A model generated the notes under the pieces. It worked only from the letters and a program-made list of their open reading frames with translations, did not search any database and had not been told where the DNA came from. A stretch of DNA of 37,976 nucleotides from an uncultured SAR86 cluster bacterium (GTDB taxonomy: Bacteria > Pseudomonadota > Gammaproteobacteria > Magnimaribacterales > AG-339-G14). Both the position numbers and the translations under genes were made by a program. Positions 9,317 through 18,846 of this stretch are shown piece after piece; position 1 is the stretch's first letter; the number at the start of each line of letters is the position of its first letter. The stretch spans positions 1-37,976 of the forward strand of contig CACOJO010000009.1 in NCBI GenBank assembly GCA_902627595.1, read 5' to 3'.

Positions 9317-9700
9317 TTACTTATCAGATTTTTTAAACTGCATTGCAACAGAATTCATACAATACCTTTTTCCTGTAGGCATCGGTCCATCAGGAAACAA
9401 ATGTCCTAAATGAGCGCCGCACTTTTGACAGTGCACTTCTGTTCGAATCATTCCATGACTTTTATCGATTTCCTCACCAACAGAATTTTCATTAAGGGCG
9501 TCCCAAAAGCTTGGCCATCCTGTGCCGGAGTCGTATTTTGTATCTGAGGAAAAAAGTTCATTACCACAACATACACAAGTAAAAATTCCTTCCTCTTTTG
9601 TATCTAGAAGTTCACCAGAAAAAGGTGCTTCAGTTCCATGCTCTTGAGTGACTATGTAAGAGGCTTCAGAAATTTTACCTTTGAGATCTTCTTTATTCAT
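9317..9700 (-). CDS. msrB: Peptide methionine-(R)-sulfoxide reductase MsrB
   Basis: A 127-residue cytoplasmic MsrB that repairs oxidised methionine (R-sulfoxide) in proteins. Zinc-binding pairs are C42-x-x-C45 (C-V-C-C-G) and C91-x-x-C94 (C-Q-K-C-G). The catalytic cysteine is Cys114 in R-Y-C-M-N-S. G-T-G-W-P-S-F at about 59-65 and H-L-G-H-L-F-P-D-G-P are strongly conserved. No leader peptide is present. The ATG lies one base after the desaturase stop, and murJ follows two bases later. The matching msrA is not in the window. Confidence 0.97.
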   Translation of the reverse strand: MNKEDLKGKISEASYIVTQEHGTEAPFSGELLDTKEEGIFTCVCCGNELFSSDTKYDSGTGWPSFWDALNENSVGEEIDKSHGMIRTEVHCQKCGAHLGHLFPDGPMPTGKRYCMNSVAMQFKKSDK

Positions 9701-9701
9701 T

Positions 9702-10613
9702 CTAGATAATTACCTTTTTAAAAACGTTGAAATAACTACTTTCAATTTCTAAATCTTTGAAGAAATCTTTCTTTTTTAGCATTTCATGAGCTTTAGGAAG
9801 GTTGTACCACGGACAAAACATAAAAAGATGATGCTCAAGATGATAATTCACATTGAGAGGTGCAATAAAATATCTTACAAAACTTGAAGATAAAGTTGTT
9901 CTGGTATTAGTAAAATCATTCTGTCCAGATGTACAAGCATGTTCTGAGATGCTTCTAAGCCTATAAAACAAACTGAAAATTGTTAATTTTGGTGTCCACC
10001 ACAAGAGTAAATATAGCCATGGCACATTAAAGAGAGCTAATGTAGTAAAAATTACTACCTGACAAATTAAAAAGCCATAAAGCGAAGAAATAAAATGTTT
10101 TAGGTGTCCAAAAAAAGTTTTTTCATTACTGCCCCATGCTGAATATAAATATCCAAAATAACGTCTTAACCCAGCTATACCAGTTAAATCTCTAAGCACT
10201 TTTCGAGAAAAACTTTTTTTTGATACTGGAAAAGGATCGGTCAGACCTTTATCAGGATCTAAATCTGTTTCAGTATGTTTGTGGTGTTTCAAGTGATAGT
10301 TCCTATAATTTACAGTTTCTGTCATCATTGGATAGGCGCAAAGCCACTGAGAAATAAAGTCGTTAATCTTTTTATTCTTTGAAATCAAGTTATGAGCACC
10401 ATCGTGCATCATTATTACTAGAGCAAACTGTCTGGTTCCGATAATTAGAGCGGCAACTAAAAAAGTTAAAACGCTTGGAGAAATTGAAAAAATAAGAAAA
10501 CTAAAAGCAATTTGAGCCCAAATGCTAAAAATAGCCAAATAATTCTTCCAATCCTTAGAATCTCGTAAAATAGCAATTTCCTCTTCCGAAAGAAGAGTAT
10601 TTGGATTAATCAT
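9702..10613 (-). CDS. Membrane fatty acid desaturase family protein
   Basis: A 303-residue di-iron membrane protein with about four hydrophobic helices and the expected histidine boxes: H70-D-G-A-H74, H107-L-K-H-H111 and H258-L-E-H-H262, plus an S-E-H near 223-225. This pattern fits FA_desaturase-family enzymes, which insert double bonds or hydroxyl groups into acyl or related lipid chains using O2. The exact substrate (fatty acyl-lipid, acyl-CoA or carotenoid-like) cannot be read from the sequence. A TATAAT box lies six bases before the ATG (see 10620). Neighbours are pdxB upstream and msrB downstream. No ferredoxin or reductase partner is adjacent. Confidence 0.85.
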   Translation of the reverse strand: MINPNTLLSEEEIAILRDSKDWKNYLAIFSIWAQIAFSFLIFSISPSVLTFLVAALIIGTRQFALVIMMHDGAHNLISKNKKINDFISQWLCAYPMMTETVNYRNYHLKHHKHTETDLDPDKGLTDPFPVSKKSFSRKVLRDLTGIAGLRRYFGYLYSAWGSNEKTFFGHLKHFISSLYGFLICQVVIFTTLALFNVPWLYLLLWWTPKLTIFSLFYRLRSISEHACTSGQNDFTNTRTTLSSSFVRYFIAPLNVNYHLEHHLFMFCPWYNLPKAHEMLKKKDFFKDLEIESSYFNVFKKVII

Positions 10614-10619
10614 GTATTT

Positions 10620-10649
10620 ATTATACTAGACAATTCGTAGCTTTCTTAA
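10620..10649 (-). promoter_or_regulatory. Candidate promoter for the desaturase gene
   Basis: On the minus strand an exact TATAAT lies at 10625-10620. A weak TTAAGA -35 candidate lies at 10649-10644 with an 18-base spacer. The -10 box ends six bases before the ATG at 10613, so a transcript from it would start at or very near the start codon (leaderless). No Shine-Dalgarno sequence fits in this space. It sits in the only gap (32 bases) between pdxB and the desaturase. Confidence 0.35.
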
Positions 10650-11749
10650 AGTCTAAATCCAAAAAGCTCTAATTTTGATTTGGCTTTAGTACTTAGGTTG
10701 CCAACTATTTTATGATTATTAAAACCTAGTCTTTTGAGTGAAGTTCTTAGCTCCTGAAAATGTCTTGGATCTTCTTTGTTTTTGAAATATCTTTTAAAAG
10801 CTAAGTCATCCCTTTTAACGTCATAAATTTTTAAAAAAATAGATGGTGGTATTCCGAAAACATCCATTTCCTCTTCAATAGAATTATCTACTGTAAAATC
10901 TATAAATTTCTTTGGTTTGATTACCTCTATATTTTCATTAAAGAATTGATTAAATTCATTTAATGCTTTTTCATTAAATTTATTTTCCGCACTCATTGTT
11001 TTTCCAGCAATATGAGGGGTTGCGATATAAGGCTTTCTGAACTTAGTTAAGTCAATTTTGAGCTCATTAGGCCATACATCAAAAATAAAATTATTTGATT
11101 TTTTTGATAAAAAGTAATCATCGCTTAGCACTTCGCCTCTTGAAGAATTAATTAAAAATTGATTATCTTTCATTTCATTAAGAAAATTTATATCTAAAAG
11201 ATTGTGAGATGGAAATTTTCCAATTTTTGAATAAGAGCAGTTTAAGGAAATAACCTCAGAGGATAAAACTTCTTCAAGGCTAGAAGATATTTCAGGAAAA
11301 TATGGATCATAAATACAACTAGAGAAATTAATTTCATCCAAAATATTTTTAAATCTTTTACCGATATTGCCATAACCGACAATACCAATCCTTGTTTCAA
11401 AAGGCTTAATTTTATTCCCAATAATCAAGACAGATAAAACACTCAATAAATATTCTATTACTGCTAATGCATTTTCGCCCTTTCCTGTAGAAAGATGGAT
11501 GCTTGAGTTTTCAAAGTAATCTTGAGCTATGTGATCTTCTCCTGAGGTTAAAGAGGCAACAAATTTTACGCTTGTGTTATTCAATAATTCTTCGTTAATC
11601 TTCGTCGTAGATCTCAAAAAGACAGCATCAGAATTTTTGATTGCTTGATTTGAAATATCATGTGATGCAAAGCTTTGAACATTAAATTTAGATTTTTTTT
11701 CAAATGTTTTAGTTAACTCCTGCAAGTCTTTGTCAATAACAATATTCAT
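10646..11749 (-). CDS. pdxB: Erythronate-4-phosphate dehydrogenase PdxB
   Basis: A 367-residue D-isomer-specific 2-hydroxyacid dehydrogenase with the extra C-terminal dimerisation region that marks PdxB, which oxidises 4-phosphoerythronate in DXP-dependent vitamin B6 synthesis. Visible signatures are R-S-T-T-K-I-N, T-S-G-E-D-H and the Rossmann motif G-I-V-G-Y-G-N-I-G-K. Catalytic-site regions are N-S-S-R-G-E and T-P-H-I-A-G-K-T. I start it at ATG 11749, which overlaps the upstream stop as TGATG; an in-frame TTG lies one codon earlier. PLP produced by this pathway is needed by IscS in this window. The N-terminal half diverges somewhat from E. coli PdxB. Confidence 0.88.
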   Translation of the reverse strand: MNIVIDKDLQELTKTFEKKSKFNVQSFASHDISNQAIKNSDAVFLRSTTKINEELLNNTSVKFVASLTSGEDHIAQDYFENSSIHLSTGKGENALAVIEYLLSVLSVLIIGNKIKPFETRIGIVGYGNIGKRFKNILDEINFSSCIYDPYFPEISSSLEEVLSSEVISLNCSYSKIGKFPSHNLLDINFLNEMKDNQFLINSSRGEVLSDDYFLSKKSNNFIFDVWPNELKIDLTKFRKPYIATPHIAGKTMSAENKFNEKALNEFNQFFNENIEVIKPKKFIDFTVDNSIEEEMDVFGIPPSIFLKIYDVKRDDLAFKRYFKNKEDPRHFQELRTSLKRLGFNNHKIVGNLSTKAKSKLELFGFRL

Positions 11750-12471
11750 CAATTGTTTTTGTTGGGCAGCAACTTACTTTTTATCCAGCCAAGAAAAGAA
11801 TTGTTTTTAAGGCTAATTTGATCAATTTTTAGATACAAATCATCTAATTCTTTGGGGGAAGAAAACATATCTGCTCTAGAAATCATTTTTTCATTCTCAT
11901 CTAATTCTTTAACTACTTTTGCTGGATTGCCGGCAACTACTACATTTGAGGGAACATCTTTAACTACTACCGATCCAGCACCAACAATGCTATTTTTTCC
12001 AATTCTCACCCCTTTGTTAACGATTGCACTATCTCCTATCCAAACGTTGTCTTCTAGAACTACTTCTAGGGATTTGCCAACGGGCAAAGCTCTATCGTAA
12101 ATACCATGCCAATCAGAGTCAGAAATGTATGCCCCATTGGCAAACATACATGAATCTCCAATTTTTATTGACGTAGCTGCAGAAATTCTTACTCCTGGAC
12201 TAAATAAACAAAACTTACCTGCTTCTATTTTTCCATCATGTTTGTCTGCATTCCACGTAGTAATATGAACGTGAGCGTCTGGGGATGTTATAAAAGTCGC
12301 AAAATCTCCAACTGATATATTTTTTCCGGATACGTGAAGATATTTAACACCTAAAATAAGAGGACTGGCCCCTAAATGATCAAATTGAGGAGTGATAATT
12401 TTTTTTATGTATTGTTGGTCAAACCACCAATGAATTCTTTTGAGCCAAAAAGGCCTATTGTCTTTTCTAAT
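11749..12471 (-). CDS. Hexapeptide-repeat acyltransferase, apparent AUU start
   Basis: A left-handed beta-helix acyltransferase of about 240 residues. The C-terminal half has hexapeptide repeats such as [25 protein letters not shown] and V-V-A-G-N-P-A-K. The acceptor is unknown; such enzymes acylate sugars, lipids or small molecules. The first ATG (12147) would give only 132 residues and cut the fold in half. The same frame stays open upstream to a TGA at 12498, with plausible sequence ([11 protein letters not shown]) but no ATG, GTG, TTG or CTG. I place the start at ATT 12471, seven bases after GGAG. It overlaps pdxB by one base. Confidence 0.7.
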   Translation of the reverse strand: MRKDNRPFWLKRIHWWFDQQYIKKIITPQFDHLGASPLILGVKYLHVSGKNISVGDFATFITSPDAHVHITTWNADKHDGKIEAGKFCLFSPGVRISAATSIKIGDSCMFANGAYISDSDWHGIYDRALPVGKSLEVVLEDNVWIGDSAIVNKGVRIGKNSIVGAGSVVVKDVPSNVVVAGNPAKVVKELDENEKMISRADMFSSPKELDDLYLKIDQISLKNNSFLGWIKSKLLPNKNN

Positions 12472-12482
12472 TTTTAATCTCC
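12469..12482 (-). promoter_or_regulatory. Shine-Dalgarno GGAG plus ATT start codon of the acyltransferase
   Basis: GGAG at 12482-12479 is followed by seven bases and then ATT AGA AAA at 12471. Spacing and SD quality are good. This is the only ribosome-binding arrangement in the open region between the in-frame TGA (12498) and the first ATG (12147). AUU starts are established in bacteria for infC and pcnB, where they make translation sensitive to IF3. Its use here is an inference. Confidence 0.45.
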
Positions 12483-12517
12483 AGATATTTTTACATCATG
12501 TATGATACAGCGATTCT

Positions 12518-13927
12518 ATGAAAGAAATCCTCAACACTTCTACAGAAGATAGCGTTGTAAAAAATTCAGTGGCTTCAGAAGAGGTCAGGGAATATTTTAA
12601 ATTAGCTACTCCAATGCTTTTGACTCAATTAGCAGCTCATGCAACGGGAATAATTTCTGCTTTAATGACTGGTAATTACAACACTATTGATCAGGCTGCT
12701 GTTGCCATAGGCAATATGCTTTTTTGGCCTGCTTATTTTGGGATCGCAGGAGTATTGTTTATCGTTACTTCTTTTGTTGCTCAATTTTATGGAGCAAAGC
12801 AAATTACACAAATTGGACCCATCGTAAAGCAATCCTATTGGCTAGCAATCCCTTTGATTCTTCTATTTGTCGTTTATACACTAAATGCTGATTCACTTCT
12901 TAATATTTTAGGTACTCCCGAAGAAGTAAAGAACATTACAAAGGATTATTTATTTGGGTTGATGATTGGCGCTCCGGCAATGTTTTTATTTCAACCCTTG
13001 AGATCCATGTGTGAGGGAATGAAAAAACCACTTCCCATTACTTACATAAATGTTGTGATGGTCTTAATAAACGCTCTAGTGAATTATGTTTTGATTTTTG
13101 GTAAGTTTGGCTTCCCTGAATTAGGTGGCAAAGGTTGTGGAATAGCATTTTTAATTTCTTCATGGTCTTCCCTTCTAATTATTCTTGGATACATTTACTT
13201 TTCAAAGTTCTTTAAAGAAATTAGATTTTTTGAGAGTTTTGAAGCTCCTAATCCAAAACAAATTTCTGAAATCATAAAACTTGGTATACCAATCGGAGGT
13301 ACCTTATTCATAGAAATAGCTGTTTTTAGCGGAGCGGGTTTGATTTTAAGCAGGCTTGGTGAAAATGTTATTTCTGCTCATGCAATTGCCATGCAAGTAA
13401 CTACTTTAACTTTCATGTTGCCCCTATCAATAGGCTTAGCAGCTAATGTTAGAGTTGGAAATTTAGTAGGATCAAACTCATTAGATAAAGCGAGATATTC
13501 TTCGTTTTTTGCTATGTTTTTTGCCTTATTTTTGGCAATTATAAATACCTTTGTTCTCATAGAGTTTGGTAATTACCTTGCTAGCTTCTTTAATCCAGAT
13601 ATCGAAATTGTAAATTTAGCAGCTACATTATTAATAATTGCTGCCATATTCCAAATCGCAGATGGGCTCAACTTTGCTGGCGTTGGTGCTTTGAGAGGTT
13701 TTAAAGATACTCAAATTTTATTCTTTTTTATGTTTATCGCTTATTGGATTATTGGAATGCCAATTGGATATACCCTGTCAATGACTGACTTCTTTTCTGA
13801 TCCTATTGGAGCACCAGGAATGTGGATTGGTTTGACCATTGGCCTTTTTGTTTCGGCAGCTTTTGTTATTGCAAGAGTTAATTATACTACTGGAAGAGGT
13901 AGAAGTAGATTTGTCTTAAATTCTTGA
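12518..13927 (+). CDS. MATE family multidrug/toxin efflux transporter
   Basis: A 469-residue inner-membrane protein with about 12 hydrophobic helices in two similar halves. The first opens at P-M-L-L-T-Q-L near residue 34 and the second at G-I-P-I-G-G-T-L-F-I-E near residue 258. Family features include A-A-V-A-I-G-N and L-P-L-S-I-G-L-A-A-N-V-R-V-G-N. MATE proteins export cationic drugs or metabolites in exchange for Na+ or H+; the substrate here is unknown. ATG 12518 lies 46 bases from the divergent acyltransferase start. TATGAT at 12501-12506 is a possible -10 box, but I find no matching -35. tusA begins at the base right after its stop. Confidence 0.92.
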   Translation: MKEILNTSTEDSVVKNSVASEEVREYFKLATPMLLTQLAAHATGIISALMTGNYNTIDQAAVAIGNMLFWPAYFGIAGVLFIVTSFVAQFYGAKQITQIGPIVKQSYWLAIPLILLFVVYTLNADSLLNILGTPEEVKNITKDYLFGLMIGAPAMFLFQPLRSMCEGMKKPLPITYINVVMVLINALVNYVLIFGKFGFPELGGKGCGIAFLISSWSSLLIILGYIYFSKFFKEIRFFESFEAPNPKQISEIIKLGIPIGGTLFIEIAVFSGAGLILSRLGENVISAHAIAMQVTTLTFMLPLSIGLAANVRVGNLVGSNSLDKARYSSFFAMFFALFLAIINTFVLIEFGNYLASFFNPDIEIVNLAATLLIIAAIFQIADGLNFAGVGALRGFKDTQILFFFMFIAYWIIGMPIGYTLSMTDFFSDPIGAPGMWIGLTIGLFVSAAFVIARVNYTTGRGRSRFVLNS

Positions 13928-14149
13928 ATGATTGAAATAGATGCCAAAGGTCTTAAATGTCCTGAGCCAATAATGCTTCTTCATCAATCTATTCATGAAG
14001 CTAAAAAAGGTGATGAAGTGACTCTCATAGCCACAGATCCTACTGCAATTAAAGATGTTAAAAAATTCTGTGAATATCTTAATCATTCGTTGATATCTTT
14101 TTCTGAGAAAGACGGAATCATTACCTTCAAAGTAAAAAAGGGAGAATAA
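13928..14149 (+). CDS. tusA: TusA/SirA family sulfur carrier protein
   Basis: A 73-residue cytoplasmic protein with the TusA signature L-K-C-P-E-P-I, in which Cys11 carries the persulfide. TusA accepts sulfur from IscS and passes it to the TusBCD-E relay for 2-thiouridine in tRNA, and in some bacteria to molybdenum cofactor. The sulfur donor IscS is encoded at 30317-31522. The ATG directly follows the MATE stop with no spacer, so translation is probably coupled to that gene. tusBCDE are not in the window. Being in an operon with an exporter and an oxidoreductase is unexpected and gives no functional hint that I recognise. A non-Tus SirA-like role is possible. Confidence 0.85.
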   Translation: MIEIDAKGLKCPEPIMLLHQSIHEAKKGDEVTLIATDPTAIKDVKKFCEYLNHSLISFSEKDGIITFKVKKGE

Positions 14150-14154
14150 GGAAT

Positions 14155-15192
14155 ATGGAAAAAATTAATAAGAGATGGGTCTTAGCAAAAAGACCTGAAG
14201 GCATGCCGGAAGATGAATGTTGGAAATTAGAAGAGGTATCCATAAATGATCTTGATGAGAATCAAATCTTAATAAAAGTGATGTATCTCTCTATTGATCC
14301 ATACATGCGAGGCAGAATGAACGATATGAAATCTTATACCGAGCCTGTTGCAATAGGAGAGGTAATGACAGGTGAAAGTGTTGGGCAAGTAATTCAATCA
14401 AGATCAGAGAAATTCCAAATTGGAGATTACGTTGCAGCCCACTTGGGTTGGCAGTCTTTCATTAGATGCAATGATGATAATCCTGGATTAATGAGAATTT
14501 ATCCTGACTTGGCTCCAATACAATCTTTTTTAGGACCAGCAGGTATGCCAGGTAGAACTGCTTATTTTGGGCTTAAAGAGGTAGGAAGAGTAAAGGATAG
14601 TGATACTGTGGTTGTATCTGCAGCCTCTGGAGCTGTGGGCTCTGTCGTTTGTCAAATGGCTAAACTTATTGGTTGTAAAACTGTAGGTATCGCAGGCGGA
14701 AAGAAGAAATGTGATTTTGTTAAAAATGTGATGGGATTGGATTATGCCATTGATTATAAATCAAAAACATTCAGAGATAATTTATCTGAGGCTTGTTCAG
14801 ATGGGATAGACATCTATTTTGAAAATGTTGGTGGAGAAGTTTCAAAAGCAGTTGCTGAGCTTCTCAATCCTGGAGCGAGAGTTCCAATTTGTGGCTTTAT
14901 CTCAGCCTATAATTCCTTTAATTCAAATATCTCAGAAAGCAGCGAGTTGCCTGAGACTCCCTTTGATATCTTTGGGAATTTAGATCCAACGCCTGAACAT
15001 AGATTTTTTGTGGTTACAGAATTTAATGAAAAATGGGAACAGGCAACACGTGAGTTAGCTGAATGGATGCGTCAAGGTAAAATAAAATACAAGGAAACCG
15101 TCTTATCGGGTATTGAGAATGCTCCACAGGGGTTAAGAGATGTATTAAGCGGTAAAAATTTTGGTAAACAACTTATAAAAGTGAGTGACTAA
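14155..15192 (+). CDS. NADPH-dependent zinc-free MDR reductase (CurA-like)
   Basis: A 345-residue medium-chain dehydrogenase/reductase without the zinc-binding cysteines, in the leukotriene-B4-dehydrogenase/CurA group that reduces conjugated double bonds with NADPH. Typical stretches are D-P-Y-M-R-G-R-M near 48-55, G-M-P-G-R-T-A-Y-F-G-L near 130 and the cofactor motif A-A-S-G-A-V-G-S-V near 156-164. F-E-N-V-G-G also fits the group. Length matches E. coli CurA. AAGG seven bases or fewer before the ATG is a plausible ribosome-binding site. The gene lies 5 bases after tusA and overlaps the GH13 start by 8 bases. The substrate (an enone or quinone) is not predictable. Confidence 0.87.
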   Translation: MEKINKRWVLAKRPEGMPEDECWKLEEVSINDLDENQILIKVMYLSIDPYMRGRMNDMKSYTEPVAIGEVMTGESVGQVIQSRSEKFQIGDYVAAHLGWQSFIRCNDDNPGLMRIYPDLAPIQSFLGPAGMPGRTAYFGLKEVGRVKDSDTVVVSAASGAVGSVVCQMAKLIGCKTVGIAGGKKKCDFVKNVMGLDYAIDYKSKTFRDNLSEACSDGIDIYFENVGGEVSKAVAELLNPGARVPICGFISAYNSFNSNISESSELPETPFDIFGNLDPTPEHRFFVVTEFNEKWEQATRELAEWMRQGKIKYKETVLSGIENAPQGLRDVLSGKNFGKQLIKVSD

Positions 15193-16813
15193 AAAGTTTT
15201 CTTCAGAAACTAATCTCCCTTGGTGGAAAAAAGGAGTTATTTACCAGATTTATCCACGCTCTTTCAATGATACCTCTGGAAATGGTATTGGTGACCTGAA
15301 AGGAATTTCCAAAAAGATTTCTTACCTATCTTCGTTAGGTGTTGATGCAATATGGCTTTCTCCAATTTTTACCTCTCCTATGAAAGATATGGGTTACGAT
15401 GTTTCCAATTACACTGATATTGATCCTTTGTTTGGAAATATTCTTGATTTTGAAAAACTCATAAAAAAAGCCAAAGAAAATAAAATTAAAGTATTAATTG
15501 ATCAGGTTTTATCACATAGTTCTGATGCTCATCCTTTCTTCAAGCTCAGTAAATTAAATAAAAATAATTCAAAAGCGGATTGGTATGTTTGGGCTGATCC
15601 TAAACCTGATGGCTCTCCTCCAAATAATTGGCTTTCGGTTTTTGGAGGTTCTGCATGGGAATGGGATACGAGTAGAGAGCAATATTACTTACATAATTTT
15701 TTGAAGTCACAACCGGACTTTAACTTTCATAACGAAGATGTTCAGAAATGGCTTCTTTCAACTGTTAAGTTTTGGTTAGAAAAAGGTGTTGATGGCTTTA
15801 GACTTGATACTGCAAATTATTATTTTCATGATAAAAAATTAAGAAATAATCCTGCTATCAATTTAAGAGTTTCTGGAAAAAATCCTTATTATTTCCAAAA
15901 TTTGAAATACTCAATTAATCAAAAGGATAATTTTGGGTTCCTAAAGAAGCTAAGGAACCTAACAGACAAATACAAAGAAACGACAATGATTGGAGAAATT
16001 TCAAATGTTGAATTACAAGCAAAATACACTGCGAATAATGACAAACTTCATATGGCTTACAGTTTTGATCTTCTCAGAGATGAATTTTCTCCAAAACACA
16101 TAAGAAGTACTGTTTCTAAATTTTTTAAAGAAACTAAAGATGGATGGCCAACATGGAGTTTTTCCAACCATGATGTGGTGAGGCATTTATCTAGATGGAA
16201 TAAATCAAAAAAAGATAAGCATAAATTTGCAAAGTTAACCTGCGCCTTACTCATGTCATTGAAAGGAACACCATGCATTTACCAAGGCGAAGAGCTTGGT
16301 CAAACTCAAACCAAAATTGAATTTGATGAAATTAAAGATCCTCCTGGAAAAAAATTCTGGCCTATGGATTTTGGTAGAGATGGATGTAGAACTCCCATGA
16401 TTTGGGATGAAAGCAAAAAATTTGCTGGCTTTTCAAGCATAAAACCATGGCTTCCAATTAAAAAAGAACAAATTATCAACTCTGCTAAAAAACAATTAAA
16501 AAACAAAAACTCAACCTATCATTTTTATAAGAAATTTATTTCGTTAAGAAAAAAAATATCCTTCTTTGCCGAAGAGATTTATTTTGAAAATAATAATGAA
16601 GTTTTAATTTTCCACAGAGGAAATGAGAAGGAAATTTGTTGTATATTTAATCTGTCGCAGAGAGAAATTGCGATAGATAATAGCTATGGAAAAATCATAC
16701 CTTTTCTTCCATCTCAGCAGGTTAGGCAAGACTCAAATAAGTTATATCTATCTTCTTATGGATTTTGTTTCTTGTCGAAAACAGATCTTAAGATCTCGAA
16801 TAATAATTCTTAA
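15185..16813 (+). CDS. GH13 family alpha-glucosidase / oligo-1,6-glucosidase
   Basis: A 542-residue alpha-amylase-superfamily enzyme of oligosaccharide-hydrolase length. The N-terminal [15 protein letters not shown] and G-D-L-K-G-I are typical of GH13 alpha-glucosidases. Region I lies around D106 to H111, the nucleophile is Asp208 in G-F-R-L-D-T-A-N, the acid/base is Glu271 in I-G-E, and Asp330 is in S-N-H-D-V-V-R. It probably releases glucose from short alpha-glucans or sucrose-like sugars; the linkage cannot be fixed. There is no signal peptide, so it is likely cytoplasmic. The start is GTG 15185, inside the end of the upstream gene. Its TAA overlaps the sucD stop from the other strand. Confidence 0.9.
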   Translation: MTKKFSSETNLPWWKKGVIYQIYPRSFNDTSGNGIGDLKGISKKISYLSSLGVDAIWLSPIFTSPMKDMGYDVSNYTDIDPLFGNILDFEKLIKKAKENKIKVLIDQVLSHSSDAHPFFKLSKLNKNNSKADWYVWADPKPDGSPPNNWLSVFGGSAWEWDTSREQYYLHNFLKSQPDFNFHNEDVQKWLLSTVKFWLEKGVDGFRLDTANYYFHDKKLRNNPAINLRVSGKNPYYFQNLKYSINQKDNFGFLKKLRNLTDKYKETTMIGEISNVELQAKYTANNDKLHMAYSFDLLRDEFSPKHIRSTVSKFFKETKDGWPTWSFSNHDVVRHLSRWNKSKKDKHKFAKLTCALLMSLKGTPCIYQGEELGQTQTKIEFDEIKDPPGKKFWPMDFGRDGCRTPMIWDESKKFAGFSSIKPWLPIKKEQIINSAKKQLKNKNSTYHFYKKFISLRKKISFFAEEIYFENNNEVLIFHRGNEKEICCIFNLSQREIAIDNSYGKIIPFLPSQQVRQDSNKLYLSSYGFCFLSKTDLKISNNNS

Positions 16814-17682
16814 AGAGACATTTCTTCTAAAATAGATTGACCTATTTCGGATGGACTTTTAACGGTCCTTACACCAGCACTTTCTAGTGCATTAAATTTG
16901 TCTTCTGCCGTTCCTTTCCCGCCAGAAATTATTGCACCTGCATGACCCATTCTTTTTCCGGGAGGTGCACTTACTCCTGCAATATAACCTACGACAGGCT
17001 TAGAGATGTTTTCTCTGATATATTCTGCAGCCTCTTCCTCAGCTGATCCTCCAATTTCTCCTACCATAACAATTCCCTCTGTTTGAGGATCTTTCTCAAA
17101 TAGCTTTAAAACATCTATAAAACTTGTACCAGGAAGCGGATCTCCGCCTATCCCTACACAAGTAGACTGTCCAAGGCCTACTTTGGTAGTCTGATCAACT
17201 GCTTCATAAGTAAGAGTTCCTGACCTAGATACAATTCCTACCTTGCCAGGACTATGAATGAAGCCCGGCATAATTCCTAATTTGCATTCACCTGGGGTGA
17301 TTATTCCTGGACAATTTGGACCAATAATCCTAACACCTTCTTTGTCTGCTAATTCTTTAACTTCCAACATATCCAAGGTTGGAATGCCTTCGGTTATACA
17401 GATTATCAGTTCAATACCGCCTTCAATTGCCTCAATTATTGAAGGTTTACAAAATTTAGCTGGAACAAAAATTATACTAGCATTTGCCTCGGTAACTTGT
17501 TTTGCATCTTTTACTGAGTTAAAGACTGGAAGATCCAAGTGGGTTTGCCCACCTTTCCCAGGGGTAACGCCACCTAAAATATTGGTTCCGTACTCTATCG
17601 CTTGGCTGCAATGCAATGTACCTTGTGATCCAGTAAACCCCTGACAAATTACTTTAGTTTCTTTGTTAATTAAGATACTCAT
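16810..17682 (-). CDS. sucD: Succinyl-CoA synthetase alpha subunit
   Basis: A 290-residue SucD, the CoA-binding and phosphohistidine-bearing subunit that with SucC interconverts succinyl-CoA and succinate plus ATP/GTP. The N-terminal Q-G-F-T-G-S-Q-G-T and G-G-V-T-P-G-K-G-G are conserved. The active-site histidine lies in R-M-G-H-A-G-A-I near residue 247. I-G-P-N-C-P-G-I-I marks the CoA ligase fold. ATG overlaps the sucC stop by four bases (ATGA). It is the last gene of the sdhCDAB-sucCD run and ends stop-on-stop with the GH13 gene. Confidence 0.97.
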   Translation of the reverse strand: MSILINKETKVICQGFTGSQGTLHCSQAIEYGTNILGGVTPGKGGQTHLDLPVFNSVKDAKQVTEANASIIFVPAKFCKPSIIEAIEGGIELIICITEGIPTLDMLEVKELADKEGVRIIGPNCPGIITPGECKLGIMPGFIHSPGKVGIVSRSGTLTYEAVDQTTKVGLGQSTCVGIGGDPLPGTSFIDVLKLFEKDPQTEGIVMVGEIGGSAEEEAAEYIRENISKPVVGYIAGVSAPPGKRMGHAGAIISGGKGTAEDKFNALESAGVRTVKSPSEIGQSILEEMSL

Positions 17683-18836
17683 CCTGAATTTTTAACTGCT
17701 AGTTCAGCTGCTTCTGAGAGATCATCTGCAGAAATAATATTAAGGTCGCTTTCAGAGAGAATTTTTTTTGCCTCTTCTGAATTATTACCTTTGAGTCTCA
17801 CAATAACAGGTATATCAACCCCAACTTCTGAGACAGCTGAAACTATCCCAGAGGCAACTACATCACACCTTACAATCCCACCAAAAATATTTATCAAGAC
17901 CGACTTAACTTTTTCATCAGAAAGAATGATCTTAAAAGCCTCGGCTACTCTTTCTTTATCTACAGTACCCCCAACATCTAAAAAATTAGCTGGAAATCCT
18001 CCAGAAAGCTTAATGATATCCATAGTTGCCATTGCAAGACCAGCTCCATTAACCATACACCCTATATTTCCATCCAAAGCCACATAGTTAAGATCCCATT
18101 TTGCTGCTTCGATTTCCTTTTGATTTTCTTGCGAAGAGTCTCTTAGATTTAAAAGATCTTCTTGTCTAAACAAAGCATTTTCATCAATATTTATTTTTGC
18201 ATCTAAACATTTTAGAGAGTCATTTTGATCTATAACCAAAGGATTGATTTCTATCAAAGAAAGATCCTTTTCAAAAAATAAATTTACCAATCCAGAAACT
18301 ATTTTTTTAAATTCTGCAGTTTGATAAGAAGATAATCCAAGACCATTAACCAGAGGGAGAATGTCAAAGTCTTCTTTCTTATTTTTGCTAACATTGATCT
18401 TAAAAATCTTATCTGGATTTTCCTCAGCAACTTTTTCAATATCCATGCCGCCCTCTGGAGAGGCCATCACCACCAAAGATTGAGAACTCCTGTCTATCAC
18501 AGCTCCAAGATAAAATTCTTTTTGGATCGTAGTACTTTCTGCAATCATTATTGCAGAAACTGGCTTTCCTTCTTCGCCAGTCTGGTGATTGACAAATTTC
18601 TTTCCAAGCCAATCCTCAGCAAATTCAATTATCTCATCAATATCTTTTGTTATTTTAACTCCACCTACTTTCCCTCTTCCGCCAGCATGAACTTGGACTT
18701 TGACAACAAATTCTTCACTATCTAATTCGCTGATGAGATTAGAAATTTCTTCTACTGAAAAAGCTACTACAGACTTTGCTGTTGGTAGGTCGAATTTTTC
18801 TAGGAGTTGTTTAGACTGATATTCGTGTAAATTCAA
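17679..18836 (-). CDS. sucC: Succinyl-CoA synthetase beta subunit
   Basis: A 385-residue ATP-grasp subunit beginning M-N-L-H-E-Y-Q-S-K, the standard SucC start. V-H-A-G-G-R-G-K and the C-terminal I-F-G-G-I-V-R-C-D are clear family marks. It supplies the nucleotide site and forms an alpha2beta2 or alpha-beta enzyme with SucD. It starts 10 bases after the sdhB stop. In E. coli sucA and sucB lie between sdhB and sucC; here they are absent with no remnant. The succinyl-CoA source must therefore be encoded elsewhere or be the KorAB-type enzyme at 33722-36603. Confidence 0.97.
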   Translation of the reverse strand: MNLHEYQSKQLLEKFDLPTAKSVVAFSVEEISNLISELDSEEFVVKVQVHAGGRGKVGGVKITKDIDEIIEFAEDWLGKKFVNHQTGEEGKPVSAIMIAESTTIQKEFYLGAVIDRSSQSLVVMASPEGGMDIEKVAEENPDKIFKINVSKNKKEDFDILPLVNGLGLSSYQTAEFKKIVSGLVNLFFEKDLSLIEINPLVIDQNDSLKCLDAKINIDENALFRQEDLLNLRDSSQENQKEIEAAKWDLNYVALDGNIGCMVNGAGLAMATMDIIKLSGGFPANFLDVGGTVDKERVAEAFKIILSDEKVKSVLINIFGGIVRCDVVASGIVSAVSEVGVDIPVIVRLKGNNSEEAKKILSESDLNIISADDLSEAAELAVKNSG

Positions 18837-18846
18837 AGTGTTAGTA

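Noticed and set aside
12472..12517. Strong bidirectional promoter
   Set aside because: TATGAT at 12501-12506 is a possible -10, but no -35 partner fits on either strand, so I did not annotate it as a promoter.
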